Source of the DNA: Tianweitania aestuarii
GTDB lineage: Bacteria; Pseudomonadota; Alphaproteobacteria; Rhizobiales; Rhizobiaceae
Direction of reading: 5' to 3'
DNA: 64,000 nucleotides
Assembly: GCF_018457165.1 (NCBI RefSeq)
Contig: NZ_JAFMNX010000002.1
Span: forward strand, 186,001-250,000
Part shown: positions 1 to 8,448 of the stretch, in pieces
Layout of the letters: each line of letters starts with the position of its first letter
Numbering within the stretch: the stretch's first letter is position 1
Program-made: the position numbers and the translations under genes
Notes under the pieces: generated by a model
What the model saw: the letters and a program-made list of their open reading frames with translations, nothing else
The model's database searches: none
Told to the model about the DNA's origin: nothing

Positions 1-588
1 GGCGAATAATCCCTTCATGAAGCGCACGCGCTCCGGCAAAGCCCGCAAGGCGGCCACCACGCGCTTGTCCATCAAGCGGTAATCCCCGACATCCGCGGGT
101 ATTTTCGACGGGCTGATGCGGTTGAACACGCGATAGAAGTTGCCGGCCGAAACTCGCTTCAACTGGGTGTCGTCGAACCGCGACACCCGCCGCGCCACAA
201 CGACGTCATAGCCCTGGCGCCAGAGGTCGACCATGTCGATCAGGAGTTCAGGCGGATCCTGCAGGTCGACATCCATGACCACGACCATATCGCCACCCGC
301 ATGATCGAGGCCGGCTGTCATCGCAGCCTCCTTGCCGAAATTGCGTGTGAGATCCACGATCTTGGCACGTTGGTCTGCGCGATGCAGTTGCACCAGCTTC
401 AGAAGCGTTGCGTCGGACGAGCCGTCGTTGACGAAGACAATGTCCCATTGAACATCCATATCGTCGAGATGCGGCGCGATGGTCCGCCAGAAATGGTCGA
501 GCGCATCTTCCTCGTTGTAACAAGGCACGATGATCGAAAGCCGTGGCGGTTCGGTTCCAAGAGATCTTGCGACAAGAGCGTCTGACAC
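1..588 (-). CDS. Family 2 glycosyltransferase (GtrB/DPM1-like), 3' end cut by window edge
   Basis: Read on the minus strand from a GTG at 588, the frame stays open to the window edge (196 codons seen). It opens with an LSIIVPCYNEED segment, then DIVFVNDGSSD and VVVMDVDLQDPPELL, the nucleotide-sugar and metal-binding core of GT-A fold family 2 enzymes of the dolichol-phosphate mannosyltransferase / bactoprenol glucosyltransferase (GtrB, ArnC) type. These load a sugar from a nucleotide donor onto a polyprenyl phosphate at the inner membrane; C-terminal membrane helices, if present, lie outside the window. An in-frame TGA lies two codons before the GTG (between them only ACC ATC), so GTG is the only start that keeps the whole IIVPCYNEE motif. 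No strong ribosome binding site is visible. The family is clear; the exact sugar and acceptor are not. Confidence 0.85.
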   Translation of the reverse strand, partial: MSDALVARSLGTEPPRLSIIVPCYNEEDALDHFWRTIAPHLDDMDVQWDIVFVNDGSSDATLLKLVQLHRADQRAKIVDLTRNFGKEAAMTAGLDHAGGDMVVVMDVDLQDPPELLIDMVDLWRQGYDVVVARRVSRFDDTQLKRVSAGNFYRVFNRISPSKIPADVGDYRLMDKRVVAALRALPERVRFMKGLFA

Positions 589-796
589 GATGGTTCAACA
601 GGTCCGTTGATACGACAAGCTACATCGGTGGCTCGTGAGAACATCTGCCGCGAACCACATGATCGCCTTGCCACGGCAGGAATGAAGATCGGGAAAACGA
701 AAACGGAAAAATGCGCTTCAGCACCCGTTTTGAGCCTGCCTTCTCGATTTCTGCACCCGCTCGCGAATTTGGCTGGAGAAAACATGCGCATCTCAG

Positions 797-825
797 TTGA
801 TTGTGCGCAGTCTTTTCTTTATGCG
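797..825 (+). promoter_or_regulatory. Putative promoter of tRNA-Ser
   Basis: TTGATT (797-802) and TATGCG (820-825) are separated by 17 bp. The predicted start of transcription falls a few bases before the tRNA at 836. The -10 match is only partial, so this rests mainly on position. Confidence 0.4.
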
Positions 826-835
826 GGCATTCGAC

Positions 836-925
836 GGAGAGGTGGCCGAGTGGTCGAAGGCGCGCCCCTGCTAAGGGCGTAGAGGTGGAAGCTTCTCGAG
901 GGTTCGAATCCCTTCCTCTCCGCCA
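836..925 (+). tRNA. tRNA-Ser(GCT)
   Basis: A class II tRNA of 90 nt with a long variable arm. The acceptor stem GGAGAGG (836-842) pairs perfectly with CCTCTCC (915-921), followed by discriminator G and an encoded CCA (923-925). The anticodon loop CTGCTAA gives anticodon GCT, which reads AGC/AGU serine codons. The T-arm sequence GGGTTCGAATCCC is intact. Confidence 0.97.
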
Positions 926-990
926 CCCAGCCAAGAACAGCTTCAACCGTCCCCATGCCTCGTAAGATCGGGCGTTTCTCTGCACGCTTC

Positions 991-1008
991 GGCTCAAGCT
1001 GAGCCTTT
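991..1008 (+). terminator. Possible terminator after tRNA-Ser
   Basis: GGCTCA (991-996) and TGAGCC (1000-1005) form a perfect 6-bp stem with a 3-nt loop, followed by TTT. An outer CTGCAC/GTGCAG pair (980-985 with 1014-1019) could extend the structure. The T-run is short, so termination is only possible. Confidence 0.35.
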
Positions 1009-1158
1009 CAGGTGTGCAGTTCCGAGCCATCGCGCCACGCATGGCCGCTTGCCATCCGCGATCTGTCTCCTGGTTTTTCACGCAAGGGCATGTTGCCGCA
1101 GCGGGCTATGTTCCATGCTTCTTCGTTCGATGCTATTGGCGGATCGGGGAGAGCCCGG

Positions 1159-1539
1159 ATGCTGAAACTGAACAACGGACGAAATCTGTTCGTTGCCGCA
1201 CTTGTGGCGGTGATGATGCTCGTCCAGTCGTTCATGTTGGCCGGAAGCGCTGGAGCCGCTCAGCACGGTGTGCTGCTCGACCAGTTCGGCAACACCTTGT
1301 GCATAACCAGCGTCGATCCTGGCGAGACGCAACAAGACCAGCGGAAGCTGCCGAGTTGCTGCGTTCTTGGCTGCGGCCTGGCAACGGTCGGTTTCGCAGA
1401 GCCGGATTTCCAATCCATCACATTGAACTGGTCGGAGCATGGCCCGGCCTGGATCGCCCGGCCGGCCGAAGATCAGGTCGCGATCCTTCCATCCGAGCGA
1501 CCAAGACCGCCAAGAGGCCCGCCACTTTCATCTCGCTGA
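1159..1539 (+). CDS. DUF2946-like exported protein, metal-linked context
   Basis: A 126-residue protein. It starts at an ATG preceded by GGGGAGAG at good spacing. A basic start and a hydrophobic stretch at about residues 12-33 (FVAALVAVMMLVQSFMLAGS) indicate a signal peptide or membrane anchor. The mature part holds an LCI segment and a Cys-rich PSCCVLGCG segment near its middle, resembling the Cys-containing DUF2946 proteins often found beside copper- or iron-linked membrane proteins. It lies about 110 bp upstream of a PepSY membrane protein on the same strand, so the two probably form one metal-related unit. The DUF2946 assignment comes from layout and the Cys pattern only. The Pro/Arg-rich C-terminal tail is unremarkable. 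Confidence 0.6.
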   Translation: MLKLNNGRNLFVAALVAVMMLVQSFMLAGSAGAAQHGVLLDQFGNTLCITSVDPGETQQDQRKLPSCCVLGCGLATVGFAEPDFQSITLNWSEHGPAWIARPAEDQVAILPSERPRPPRGPPLSSR

Positions 1540-1647
1540 CTATGACCGTCCCCGACGTGTGCAGGAAATCGCTCGGCCAGAGCATTTAGGTTTGCACCCG
1601 CGGGATCGTTTGAAGGCGCACGCCTTCTCAGTTCGAGATTGAAATCC

Positions 1648-3096
1648 ATGTCCGTTCCTATGTCCCGCAGCGCTCCGGCCAAGACCGTGAGCGCAACCAG
1701 GTCTGCCGACCTTTATCGCGCTGTATGGCGCTGGCACTTCTATGCAGGGCTGCTTGTTCTGCCTTTCATGATCACCCTTGCGATTACCGGTGCCCTCTAC
1801 CTCTTTCGCGACGAGATCGATGGCATCATGCACCGTGACCTTCTGCGGGTTGCGGTTGTGGAAGGTGTGGAGCGCGTTGCGCCCGAGACCATGGTTGCTT
1901 CAGCCCTGGCGGCCGTACCCGGCCAGGCCGTCAAATACACCGACCCGCGGATCGAAAACGCGTCGGCGGAGATTACCGTCGCGGCTGATGACGGTGCGCG
2001 ACGTGCCGTTTACGTCGACCCCTACACAGGAAACGTTCTGGGATCCCTGCCCGATCGCGGCACGGTCGCATGGACTATCCGCTATCTTCACAGCCTGAAA
2101 TTCTTCGGCACTGTTGCCAGAGGCGCGATCGAAATTGCAGCGGGATGGTCGATCCTGCTCGTTGCGACGGGCATCTATCTCTGGTGGCCGAGACGCGCTG
2201 GCCTCGGTGGAGTTTTGACCGTTCGCGGCGCACCAAGGAACAGGATGTTCTGGCGCGATACGCATGCCGTTCTCGGCATTGTCGTGGGCAGCGTGATCGT
2301 ATTCCTCGCAATCACCGGCATGCCCTGGTCGAATGTCTGGGGCGGCAAGGTCAACGAATGGGCGAACGGCAACAATTACGGCTATCCGGACGGGGTGCGC
2401 GTCAACGTGCCGATGTCGCAAGAAAAGCTCGCCGACAAGGGCCTGACGAGCTGGAGCCTGGAACAAGCGCAGGTGCCGCAATCGGCCGTTCCAACAACGG
2501 AACACAACCACGCAGAGCATGATCACGGACAGCCGATGGCTGCGCCAGCGCCGTCAGACGGTGCCTTTGCAACAAGTGATATCGGCCTGAACTCTGCTGT
2601 CGCGACCTTCGAGAAGCTTGGCCTGCATTCCGGCTTTGCCGTCAGCATTCCGTCGACGCCCACGGGCGTATTCACCGGCTCCGTTTACCCCGACGATCTG
2701 TCGCAGCAGCGCGTGGTGCATCTCGATCGCTATAGCGGGAACCCTCTTCTCGATATGCGCTATACCGATTACGGGCCTTTGGGCCGCTGGCTGGAATTCG
2801 GCATCAACGTCCACATGGGTCAGGAATTCGGCCTGGCTAACCAGTTGTTCCTGCTCGCTGCTTGTATGGGCATCATCCTGCTGGCCGTTTCTGCGGGCAT
2901 CATGTGGTGGAAGCGTCGCCCGGCAGGGTCACTCGGCGTGCCGGCCATGCCATCCGATCCCAAGATCTTCCGCGGGCTGATCGCCCTTCTGGCCATCGGG
3001 GGCATTATCTTCCCGCTGGTCGGCCTCTCGCTGATCGTGATGCTGGCGTTCGACTTGTTGGTCATGCGGAGCATCCCGAACAGAGGCATGGCCTAA
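1648..3096 (+). CDS. PepSY-associated membrane protein (PiuB-like)
   Basis: A 482-residue inner-membrane protein of the PepSY_TM (PF03929) type. It has an N-terminal helix (WHFYAGLLVLPFMITLAITGALYLF), a periplasmic PepSY-like segment, a second helix with IYLWWPRR, a third with GSVIVFLAITGMPWS, a large soluble loop, and C-terminal helices. The soluble loop carries a His-rich stretch near residue 285 (EHNHAEHDHG) that suggests metal binding. Relatives are called iron-regulated membrane proteins and are proposed to act in ferric or cupric reduction next to TonB uptake systems. The ATG at 1648 is chosen; a TTG at 1639 is also in frame. No strong Shine-Dalgarno is visible. A strong terminator follows. 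Confidence 0.85.
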   Translation: MSVPMSRSAPAKTVSATRSADLYRAVWRWHFYAGLLVLPFMITLAITGALYLFRDEIDGIMHRDLLRVAVVEGVERVAPETMVASALAAVPGQAVKYTDPRIENASAEITVAADDGARRAVYVDPYTGNVLGSLPDRGTVAWTIRYLHSLKFFGTVARGAIEIAAGWSILLVATGIYLWWPRRAGLGGVLTVRGAPRNRMFWRDTHAVLGIVVGSVIVFLAITGMPWSNVWGGKVNEWANGNNYGYPDGVRVNVPMSQEKLADKGLTSWSLEQAQVPQSAVPTTEHNHAEHDHGQPMAAPAPSDGAFATSDIGLNSAVATFEKLGLHSGFAVSIPSTPTGVFTGSVYPDDLSQQRVVHLDRYSGNPLLDMRYTDYGPLGRWLEFGINVHMGQEFGLANQLFLLAACMGIILLAVSAGIMWWKRRPAGSLGVPAMPSDPKIFRGLIALLAIGGIIFPLVGLSLIVMLAFDLLVMRSIPNRGMA

Positions 3097-3106
3097 GTAT
3101 CTCCTG

Positions 3107-3143
3107 GCTCGTCTGTCGGCCAACCGGCTGACGGACGAGCTTT
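3107..3143 (+). terminator. Terminator after PepSY gene
   Basis: The arms 3107-3121 and 3126-3140 form a 15-bp stem with two G-T wobbles and an AACC loop, followed by TTT. It lies 10 bp past the PepSY stop codon. Confidence 0.75.
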
Positions 3144-3297
3144 CCTGTTGCTGCTCGGGCAGAGAAGACCACTTCGCATGCGAGGGTCCGAATACGACCG
3201 ACCGAGCCCTCGTCGTCCGCTACCAACTCTGTCGCTGTTCATCTTGGAACCCTAGGGCAAAAAGAGAATTACAAGGGCTTGGGAAAAGGAGACAAAC

Positions 3298-3714
3298 ATG
3301 TCCGATTTTATACCGCCAGCCACCCGGATCGGCAGCGCGGACACTGACATCTCGACGGATGAAACCCCGAGCCTCATTGCAGCAAGCAAAGTGGAAGGCA
3401 CGTGGGTTTTTGATCGAAAGGGCGACAAGCTCGGTTCGATCTATGATGTCATGATAGACAAGCGTTCAGGCAAGGTCGCCTATGCGGTGCTGTCGCTCGG
3501 CGGCTTTCTTGGGCTCGGCAGCGACTATTTCCCCATTCCCTGGAACACTCTGACTTACGACGTGCAAGAAGGTGGCTATGTCGTTGCCTTCGAGCGAGAC
3601 CGTTTCAGCGGTGCGCCTTCCTATTCCGCAGCCGACGAGCCGGGCTGGATGGAACGCGGTTATGCCCGCAGGATTGACGATCATTACGGCACGGCGATCG
3701 CACGCGGCCGTTAA
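3298..3714 (+). CDS. PRC-barrel domain protein
   Basis: A 138-residue soluble protein whose centre (about residues 28-95, KVEGTWVFDRKGDKLGSIYD through FPIPWNTLTYD) matches the PRC-barrel fold found in RimM and the photosynthetic reaction-centre H subunit. Stand-alone PRC-barrel proteins of this size are common in Hyphomicrobiales and are often stress- or stationary-phase-linked, but their molecular role is unknown. The start is supported by AAAAGGAG eight bases upstream. The gene is monocistronic, with its own terminator just downstream. Confidence 0.88.
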   Translation: MSDFIPPATRIGSADTDISTDETPSLIAASKVEGTWVFDRKGDKLGSIYDVMIDKRSGKVAYAVLSLGGFLGLGSDYFPIPWNTLTYDVQEGGYVVAFERDRFSGAPSYSAADEPGWMERGYARRIDDHYGTAIARGR

Positions 3715-3733
3715 GTTGAACATCTGCTGTTCG

Positions 3734-3767
3734 AATAAAGCCGCTTCCGTTCGGAGGCGGCTTTATT
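3734..3767. terminator. Bidirectional terminator
   Basis: The arms 3734-3748 and 3753-3767 form a 15-bp stem with a single mismatch and a GTTC loop. AT-rich ends on both sides give a U-tract in either direction. It lies between the convergent PRC-barrel gene and the GGDEF/EAL gene and overlaps the TAA stop of the latter. Confidence 0.9.
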
Positions 3768-5631
3768 TCTGGGAGAATTGTGCCGCTTCACCAGGTTCGT
3801 TGCCCGTCGAACGCTGCACGCCTTCACCCAACCGCTCCAGCAGTTCCGTTGCGAGTTTTCGCGGCACGGGCGGCGCAAAGCGATAGCCTTGGCCCAAACG
3901 GCAGCCCAGCGCAGCGAGCTTCTCGGCTTGCTCGCTCGTTTCGATACCTTCGGCGACGATGCGCATCCCAAGCTTACCGGCAATGCCGAGCAGCGCTTCC
4001 ACGATGACGCAGCTGTTCTTGTCTTTAACGATGTCCTTGATGAACGCCCGGTCGATCTTGATGATGTCGACCGGAAAGCTCAGCAGATGCGTCAGTGATG
4101 CGAAGCCGGTGCCGAAATCGTCGAGCGCCACAAGAATGCCCGCAGCCCGGAGCCGTTCGACTGCGCGGGCCACGAAGTCGTCTCCCGGTCCGAGATAAAC
4201 CGCTTCATTGACCTCCAGGATGATGTGCTTGAGCGGCACGCCTGCGCTGGAAAATGCTTCGGTGATGCGATGCTCGATATCGCCCTGCTTGAAATCGGCC
4301 TGCGTGACGTTGAAGCCGACGTGCTGGAACGGAATGCCGAGGTCGAGCCAACCCCGCACCGCGCTGGCGATCTGCTTCAGCATGGCTCCGCTGAGCGCAT
4401 AGGCGAGCTGTGGGTCGCTGGTGGCCTTGTAGAAGTCGGCTGCCGGAATGATCTTTCCATCATCGGACAGCATGCGTGCCAGCGCTTCCATTCCGACGAT
4501 CGCGCCATTGTCGATGCGCACGATCGGCTGAAAGAAGGCTTCGATCCGCCCTTCCCTCAAAGCGTCGCCGAGATCGCTCATCAGCTTCACGCGCTTGACC
4601 ATCGAGGTCTGCAGATCGGGCTTGTAGGCAACAAACGAACCGCGGCCCATCTCCTTGCCATGGTAAAGCGCCAGATCCGCCTGCTCCGACAGGTTACCGA
4701 CTTCCTGTTCGAACGGATCGAAGATCGCGCCCCCGATCGTGACAGAAGGCATCACGCAATAGCCGTTGGCATCGAAAGGCGTGCTCGCCTCAGCGATGAT
4801 GCTGCGCGCCACCTGGTCCATGGCTTCTTCGGTGTCGCAACCATGCACGATCAAGCTGAACTCATCTCCGCCAAGTCGAAAAGCTTCGATGGTGTCACCG
4901 ATGACCTTGAGCCTCGCGCCCAAAGTCTGGATGAGCGCATCGCCGACGGCATGACCCATCGTGTCGTTTACGGATTTCAGATGATCGATATCGAGCAGCA
5001 GAAGCGCGAAAGGCGATGTCGCATCACTCATCAGGAGCGACAGACGATCGTTGTAGCTGGCCCTATTAGGAAGCTTCGACAAGGCATCCGTGAAGGCAAG
5101 CTCCTTTGCCTTGCGCTGGATCTCCTCGTTCTCCAGCATGATGGAGCACAGCCGCGCCAGACCGGAGGCTATGGCTTCTTCAGTGTCATTCGGCCCACGA
5201 TTGCTACTGTAATAGAAAGCGATCTTGCCCAGCAGACGATTGTCTCGTGCGCGTATCGGGCTGGACCAATAGCCTCGCAGCCCAAACGGAAGCAAAACGT
5301 CAAGACAGGTCGCAAACCTTGGATCCTTCGTGATGTCGGGAATCGAAATCGCTTCATTGACGGCGGTTGGTTCAACATGTGCTGGCGGCAGGTTGACCTG
5401 TGCAAACCGACGTAGAGAGGCCGGTGGGAAGTTAGGTGCAGCAATGAGATACATTCGCGCGTCGTGATCGACGCCGAAGATCACGCATTTCGAATCCCCG
5501 GAAAGATCTTCAGCCTCGCGACAGATCTTCTCGGCGATCAATTGCACCGGCTCGCCATAGGCGATCATCTGGAGCACGGTCGTTTGCAACGTGATCAGCC
5601 GTTCAAGGGCCTGCTTACTCGGCACTGACAC
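3763..5631 (-). CDS. GAF-GGDEF-EAL cyclic-di-GMP signalling protein
   Basis: A 622-residue protein with three domains. A GAF sensor spans about residues 15-165 (FGVDHDARMYLIAAPNFP). A GGDEF domain has an intact signature at 254-258 (RLGGDEF) and DIDHLKSVNDTMGH before it. An EAL domain starts near 362, with MEAL at 381-384, DDFGTGFASL, KIDRAF and EGIET all present. Both catalytic motifs are conserved, so it could make and degrade cyclic-di-GMP, with the GAF domain setting the balance. No membrane segment is seen, so it is cytosolic. It is a single gene, divergent from the small gene at 5921, with a strong terminator at its 3' end. The GAF ligand cannot be read from sequence. Confidence 0.93.
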   Translation of the reverse strand: MSVPSKQALERLITLQTTVLQMIAYGEPVQLIAEKICREAEDLSGDSKCVIFGVDHDARMYLIAAPNFPPASLRRFAQVNLPPAHVEPTAVNEAISIPDITKDPRFATCLDVLLPFGLRGYWSSPIRARDNRLLGKIAFYYSSNRGPNDTEEAIASGLARLCSIMLENEEIQRKAKELAFTDALSKLPNRASYNDRLSLLMSDATSPFALLLLDIDHLKSVNDTMGHAVGDALIQTLGARLKVIGDTIEAFRLGGDEFSLIVHGCDTEEAMDQVARSIIAEASTPFDANGYCVMPSVTIGGAIFDPFEQEVGNLSEQADLALYHGKEMGRGSFVAYKPDLQTSMVKRVKLMSDLGDALREGRIEAFFQPIVRIDNGAIVGMEALARMLSDDGKIIPAADFYKATSDPQLAYALSGAMLKQIASAVRGWLDLGIPFQHVGFNVTQADFKQGDIEHRITEAFSSAGVPLKHIILEVNEAVYLGPGDDFVARAVERLRAAGILVALDDFGTGFASLTHLLSFPVDIIKIDRAFIKDIVKDKNSCVIVEALLGIAGKLGMRIVAEGIETSEQAEKLAALGCRLGQGYRFAPPVPRKLATELLERLGEGVQRSTGNEPGEAAQFSQK

Positions 5632-5920
5632 GCTCCACGCTATTCACCAAATGAGTCAGAGGTCGAAAGCTGGCCTTTCCTGAACAGACAACCAGACATT
5701 GCATACGTAATCCACGAGCAGTTGCCTGGCAGTGCAGTCCAACGCCTGAGACCTTACGCCTCCATACGAGACGTTCAACTAATTTAGCGTGTAGAAAAGA
5801 CATGTAGATCGATTGTGCAACAACTTCGGAAATTTTCACAAGATCGCGATCAGTGCCTTTGTTCTGCCTTAACAAAAGACATGCTGGGAGGTGACGCGGC
5901 GGGATCCGAGGACAAAGAGC

Positions 5921-6118
5921 ATGACAATTCTACCCCTGGCAGTCGGCATTGCCGATACGATCCTGAACGCAGCCGGCAGCAACAGGCGCTTCAATCTGGT
6001 TGAAGTTGCCAACGAATTGTTGCGACAGCACCCTGCCGTCGATGTCTCGACCGACGACGTGGTCAGCACCTTGCGGGAAGAAGGCAGACTGGCCGGGCTT
6101 TGCCTGGAAACCTGCTGA
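5921..6118 (+). CDS. Small hypothetical protein, 65 aa
   Basis: The reading frame starts at an ATG preceded by GAGGACAAAGAG, a plausible ribosome binding site, and encodes 65 residues. A hydrophobic start (TILPLAVGIADTIL) is followed by an amphipathic helical segment (FNLVEVANELLRQHPAVDV) and a second helix (TDDVVSTLREEGRLAGL). The helix-turn-helix-like spacing suggests a small winged-helix-like fold, but no family is recognised. A GTG at 5891 would add ten residues. It stands alone, divergent from the cyclic-di-GMP gene across about 290 bp in which no other feature is seen. Confidence 0.55.
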   Translation: MTILPLAVGIADTILNAAGSNRRFNLVEVANELLRQHPAVDVSTDDVVSTLREEGRLAGLCLETC

Positions 6119-6252
6119 AACAGCAAGCCTGACTGCTTCGCACGATCTGTATCTCGTCTTTCCAGATCCGTCTCGAATGACATGCCGCTTGAACTTGGCG
6201 GCATGGGCTGGCACTGCAGGGTATCTGTTCCCCCAAAGAGATTCCCGGTGCC

Positions 6253-6732
6253 ATGCAGAGAGCTGCCCTCTCCTTCGCTCTCCTTGCGGTTCTCACCGCA
6301 CTTCTGGTCATTGCCTGCCTGTTTCTGGCGCAAAAGGGTTATCCCTTCGGTGCAATCGGTCTGCGCCGGCTCGACAGCATAGCCTCCGCGCCTACCTTCG
6401 TTCCGCTTGCCGGCCTGTATTTCCTAACGGCCGCCTTGTTGATGATCATGCCGCTGCGCGCCGCATCCTTCGTGTTGTCGCACGCCACCGAGGTCGTATT
6501 CTGGACGACGATCGCGCTTATCGCCACGATCGTCGGCGTCGTGGTGGCGCGCTTCGGGTGGGGACAAAGCAGTGCTCCGTCATCCCTCGTCGACTGGCGC
6601 TTCCTGTATGCCGCAGCCGTCCTCGCAACTCATTTCGCTCTGGATCATCTGCGCAAGAATGTCCTGTTGCGCACCTTATTCTTCGCGATTTTCGTAGCGG
6701 CTTGCGCCTTCTGCCTGTTCTGGACGCCCTGA
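6253..6732 (+). CDS. Four-helix membrane protein of unknown function
   Basis: A 159-residue protein with about four predicted membrane helices: residues 4-25, 49-67, 80-100 and 130-156. The loops are short and no catalytic or ligand-binding motif is recognisable. Codon use matches the neighbours. The start at 6253 has only a weak AGAG-type ribosome binding site. It converges on the hydratase gene with a gap of 13 bp. No family is recognised; it is best described as a conserved-looking integral membrane protein. Confidence 0.65.
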   Translation: MQRAALSFALLAVLTALLVIACLFLAQKGYPFGAIGLRRLDSIASAPTFVPLAGLYFLTAALLMIMPLRAASFVLSHATEVVFWTTIALIATIVGVVVARFGWGQSSAPSSLVDWRFLYAAAVLATHFALDHLRKNVLLRTLFFAIFVAACAFCLFWTP

Positions 6733-6745
6733 GAACGGCCAAGCG

Positions 6746-7525
6746 TCAGGTCAAGGCAAGCTCCACGCGGCCAAGCGGCCCCATGTCGAGCTGAAGAACA
6801 CCAGTTTGGCGGATTGTTTGCGCAGGCAAATGTGTGCCGCAAAGCACGATCATTCCGGCCTTCAAGCCTTGCCCCCGGGCGCCAAGATGATTGGCAAGCC
6901 AGCAAACGGCATCAACTGGATCTTGAGGCGCGGCCCCGCGCGCTTCCATTGGCTCCGCACCACCGAGTATTAGCGAAACCGGCAGCGCACTGATCTCCAG
7001 ATTTTCCGGCTTCAGCCGGGTTTTGCCGAGAACCGCACCTACATTGTAAACCCCCTGCGCCACGGCTTCCGCTGCACTTGGATCGAAGTCGAACGCACCG
7101 CGCACATCCAGCAACTCGAAGGCCGCGACATAGTGGCTGATCGCGTTGCCGGCCTGTTCGATGGTCACGGCTGATGTCGGCAGGTCTTCTCCGAGCACGG
7201 CAGCAATCTCCGGCTCGATCACCAGCTGGCGATAGCTATCCAGCCGAAGCGAAGAACCGGAAGGCAGGATGCGGTTAGCGAAAACCGGTGCGCTGCAGGG
7301 TTCGGTGATCCCGTAATAGTCGAAGGAAGCCTGCTTGTTGAAAGCAAGCTTGTAGCCGCCGATCGCGTGTGCTCGAGGATCGCTTGCCAGCCGATCCACA
7401 ACCGCATCCTGAACAGCATAAGCTTGCGGTAGATCCAGGCGGTTTAAGCCCGAAAGCCGGAACGCCCGGCTTTCGCGAATGTCATCTGCAATCCGCTCAG
7501 CCAGAGCGTTCAAGGCGTCACTCAA
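6746..7525 (-). CDS. 2-keto-4-pentenoate hydratase (MhpD/FAH superfamily)
   Basis: A 259-residue protein matching the length and pattern of MhpD-type 2-hydroxypenta-2,4-dienoate hydratases and related decarboxylases: GYKLAFNKQASFDYYGITEP, VIEPEIAAVLGEDLP (metal-binding Glu-x-Glu), and a C-terminal AGMIVLCGTHLPAQ segment. Members need Mg2+ or Mn2+ and add water to, or decarboxylate, short 2-keto acids from aromatic breakdown. No other aromatic catabolic gene is nearby. Instead it is the last gene of an osmoprotectant-type ABC operon; its ATG overlaps the ATPase stop (ATGA), so the two are translationally coupled. The real substrate may be linked to whatever that transporter imports. Confidence 0.85.
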   Translation of the reverse strand: MSDALNALAERIADDIRESRAFRLSGLNRLDLPQAYAVQDAVVDRLASDPRAHAIGGYKLAFNKQASFDYYGITEPCSAPVFANRILPSGSSLRLDSYRQLVIEPEIAAVLGEDLPTSAVTIEQAGNAISHYVAAFELLDVRGAFDFDPSAAEAVAQGVYNVGAVLGKTRLKPENLEISALPVSLILGGAEPMEARGAAPQDPVDAVCWLANHLGARGQGLKAGMIVLCGTHLPAQTIRQTGVLQLDMGPLGRVELALT

Positions 7526-8448
7526 AGCGCGGTAATCGCGTCGCGTGTGACAGTGCCCACCGGAGCACCGGCTGCGTTCACCACGGCGAGACGGTCGGTG
7601 TTTGCGGCAATCATCGCACTGAGCGCGTTCCTGAGATCGGCATCCGGGGCGATCTTCGCCGCCGCCGCCGGGTCCACGCCGGGCTGCATGACCTTGCTGA
7701 CCTCATACAGGCTGAGACGCTTCAACGCGCGGTCGGCACCCACGAAGTCTTCCACGAACGCATCCACCGGGCGAGACAGGATTTCGTCGGGCGTATCATA
7801 TTGAACGATCTTGCCTGCGCGCATGATGGCGATGCGGTCGCCCATGCGCACGGCTTCGTCGATGTCATGCGTGACCATCACGACGGTCTTGTTCACGCCC
7901 TGCAGGATCTGACGAAACTCGTTCTGCAGCCGCGTGCGGGCAATCGGATCGATGGCGCCGAACGGCTCATCCATCAGCAGAACCGGCGGATCGGCAGCCA
8001 GAGCGCGCGCCACGCCGACACGCTGCCGCTGTCCGCCTGAAAGCTGGCGCGGGTAACGCGTCAGCATGGACTGATCGAGCCCGACCAGCGCGATCAGCTC
8101 CTCGTTGCGCGCCTTGATCTTGTCGGCAGACCAGCCCAGCAGCTTCGGCACCGAGCCGATATTCTGCGCAATCGTCATATGCGAGAACAGGCCGACCTGT
8201 TGAATGACATAGCCGATGTGGCGGCGGAAGATCACGGGATCAACCGAGCGCACATCCTCGCCGTTGACGGTGATGCGGCCTTCCGAAGGCTCGATCAGCC
8301 GGTTGATCATCCGCATCGTCGTGGTCTTGCCGCAGCCCGAAGGCCCCACCAGCGCAACCGTCACGCCTTGCGGAATCTCGAGAGTGAGATCGTCAACGGC
8401 TGTGCCACCGCCATCGAAGCGCTTCGTGACATGCTCCATTTCGATCAT
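7522..8448 (-). CDS. Osmoprotectant ABC transporter, ATP-binding protein (OpuCA/OsmV-like)
   Basis: A 308-residue ATPase with Walker A GPSGCGKT at residues 35-42, Q-loop, signature LSGGQRQRVGVARAL, Walker B VLLMDEPFGAID and the H-loop VMVTHD. The C-terminal part (about 235-308) has one CBS-like repeat (ALSAMIAANTDRLAVVNAAGAPVGTVTRDAI), typical of the glycine-betaine/carnitine/choline importer class in which the CBS module senses ionic strength. It powers the two permeases encoded just upstream. The gene overlaps both neighbours by 4 bp (ATGA), so the operon is tightly coupled. Confidence 0.93.
   Translation of the reverse strand: MIEMEHVTKRFDGGGTAVDDLTLEIPQGVTVALVGPSGCGKTTTMRMINRLIEPSEGRITVNGEDVRSVDPVIFRRHIGYVIQQVGLFSHMTIAQNIGSVPKLLGWSADKIKARNEELIALVGLDQSMLTRYPRQLSGGQRQRVGVARALAADPPVLLMDEPFGAIDPIARTRLQNEFRQILQGVNKTVVMVTHDIDEAVRMGDRIAIMRAGKIVQYDTPDEILSRPVDAFVEDFVGADRALKRLSLYEVSKVMQPGVDPAAAAKIAPDADLRNALSAMIAANTDRLAVVNAAGAPVGTVTRDAITAL

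Noticed and set aside
8216-8260. ATCAA-containing segment as an FNR site
   Set aside because: It lies inside the ATPase coding region and lacks the TTGAT half.
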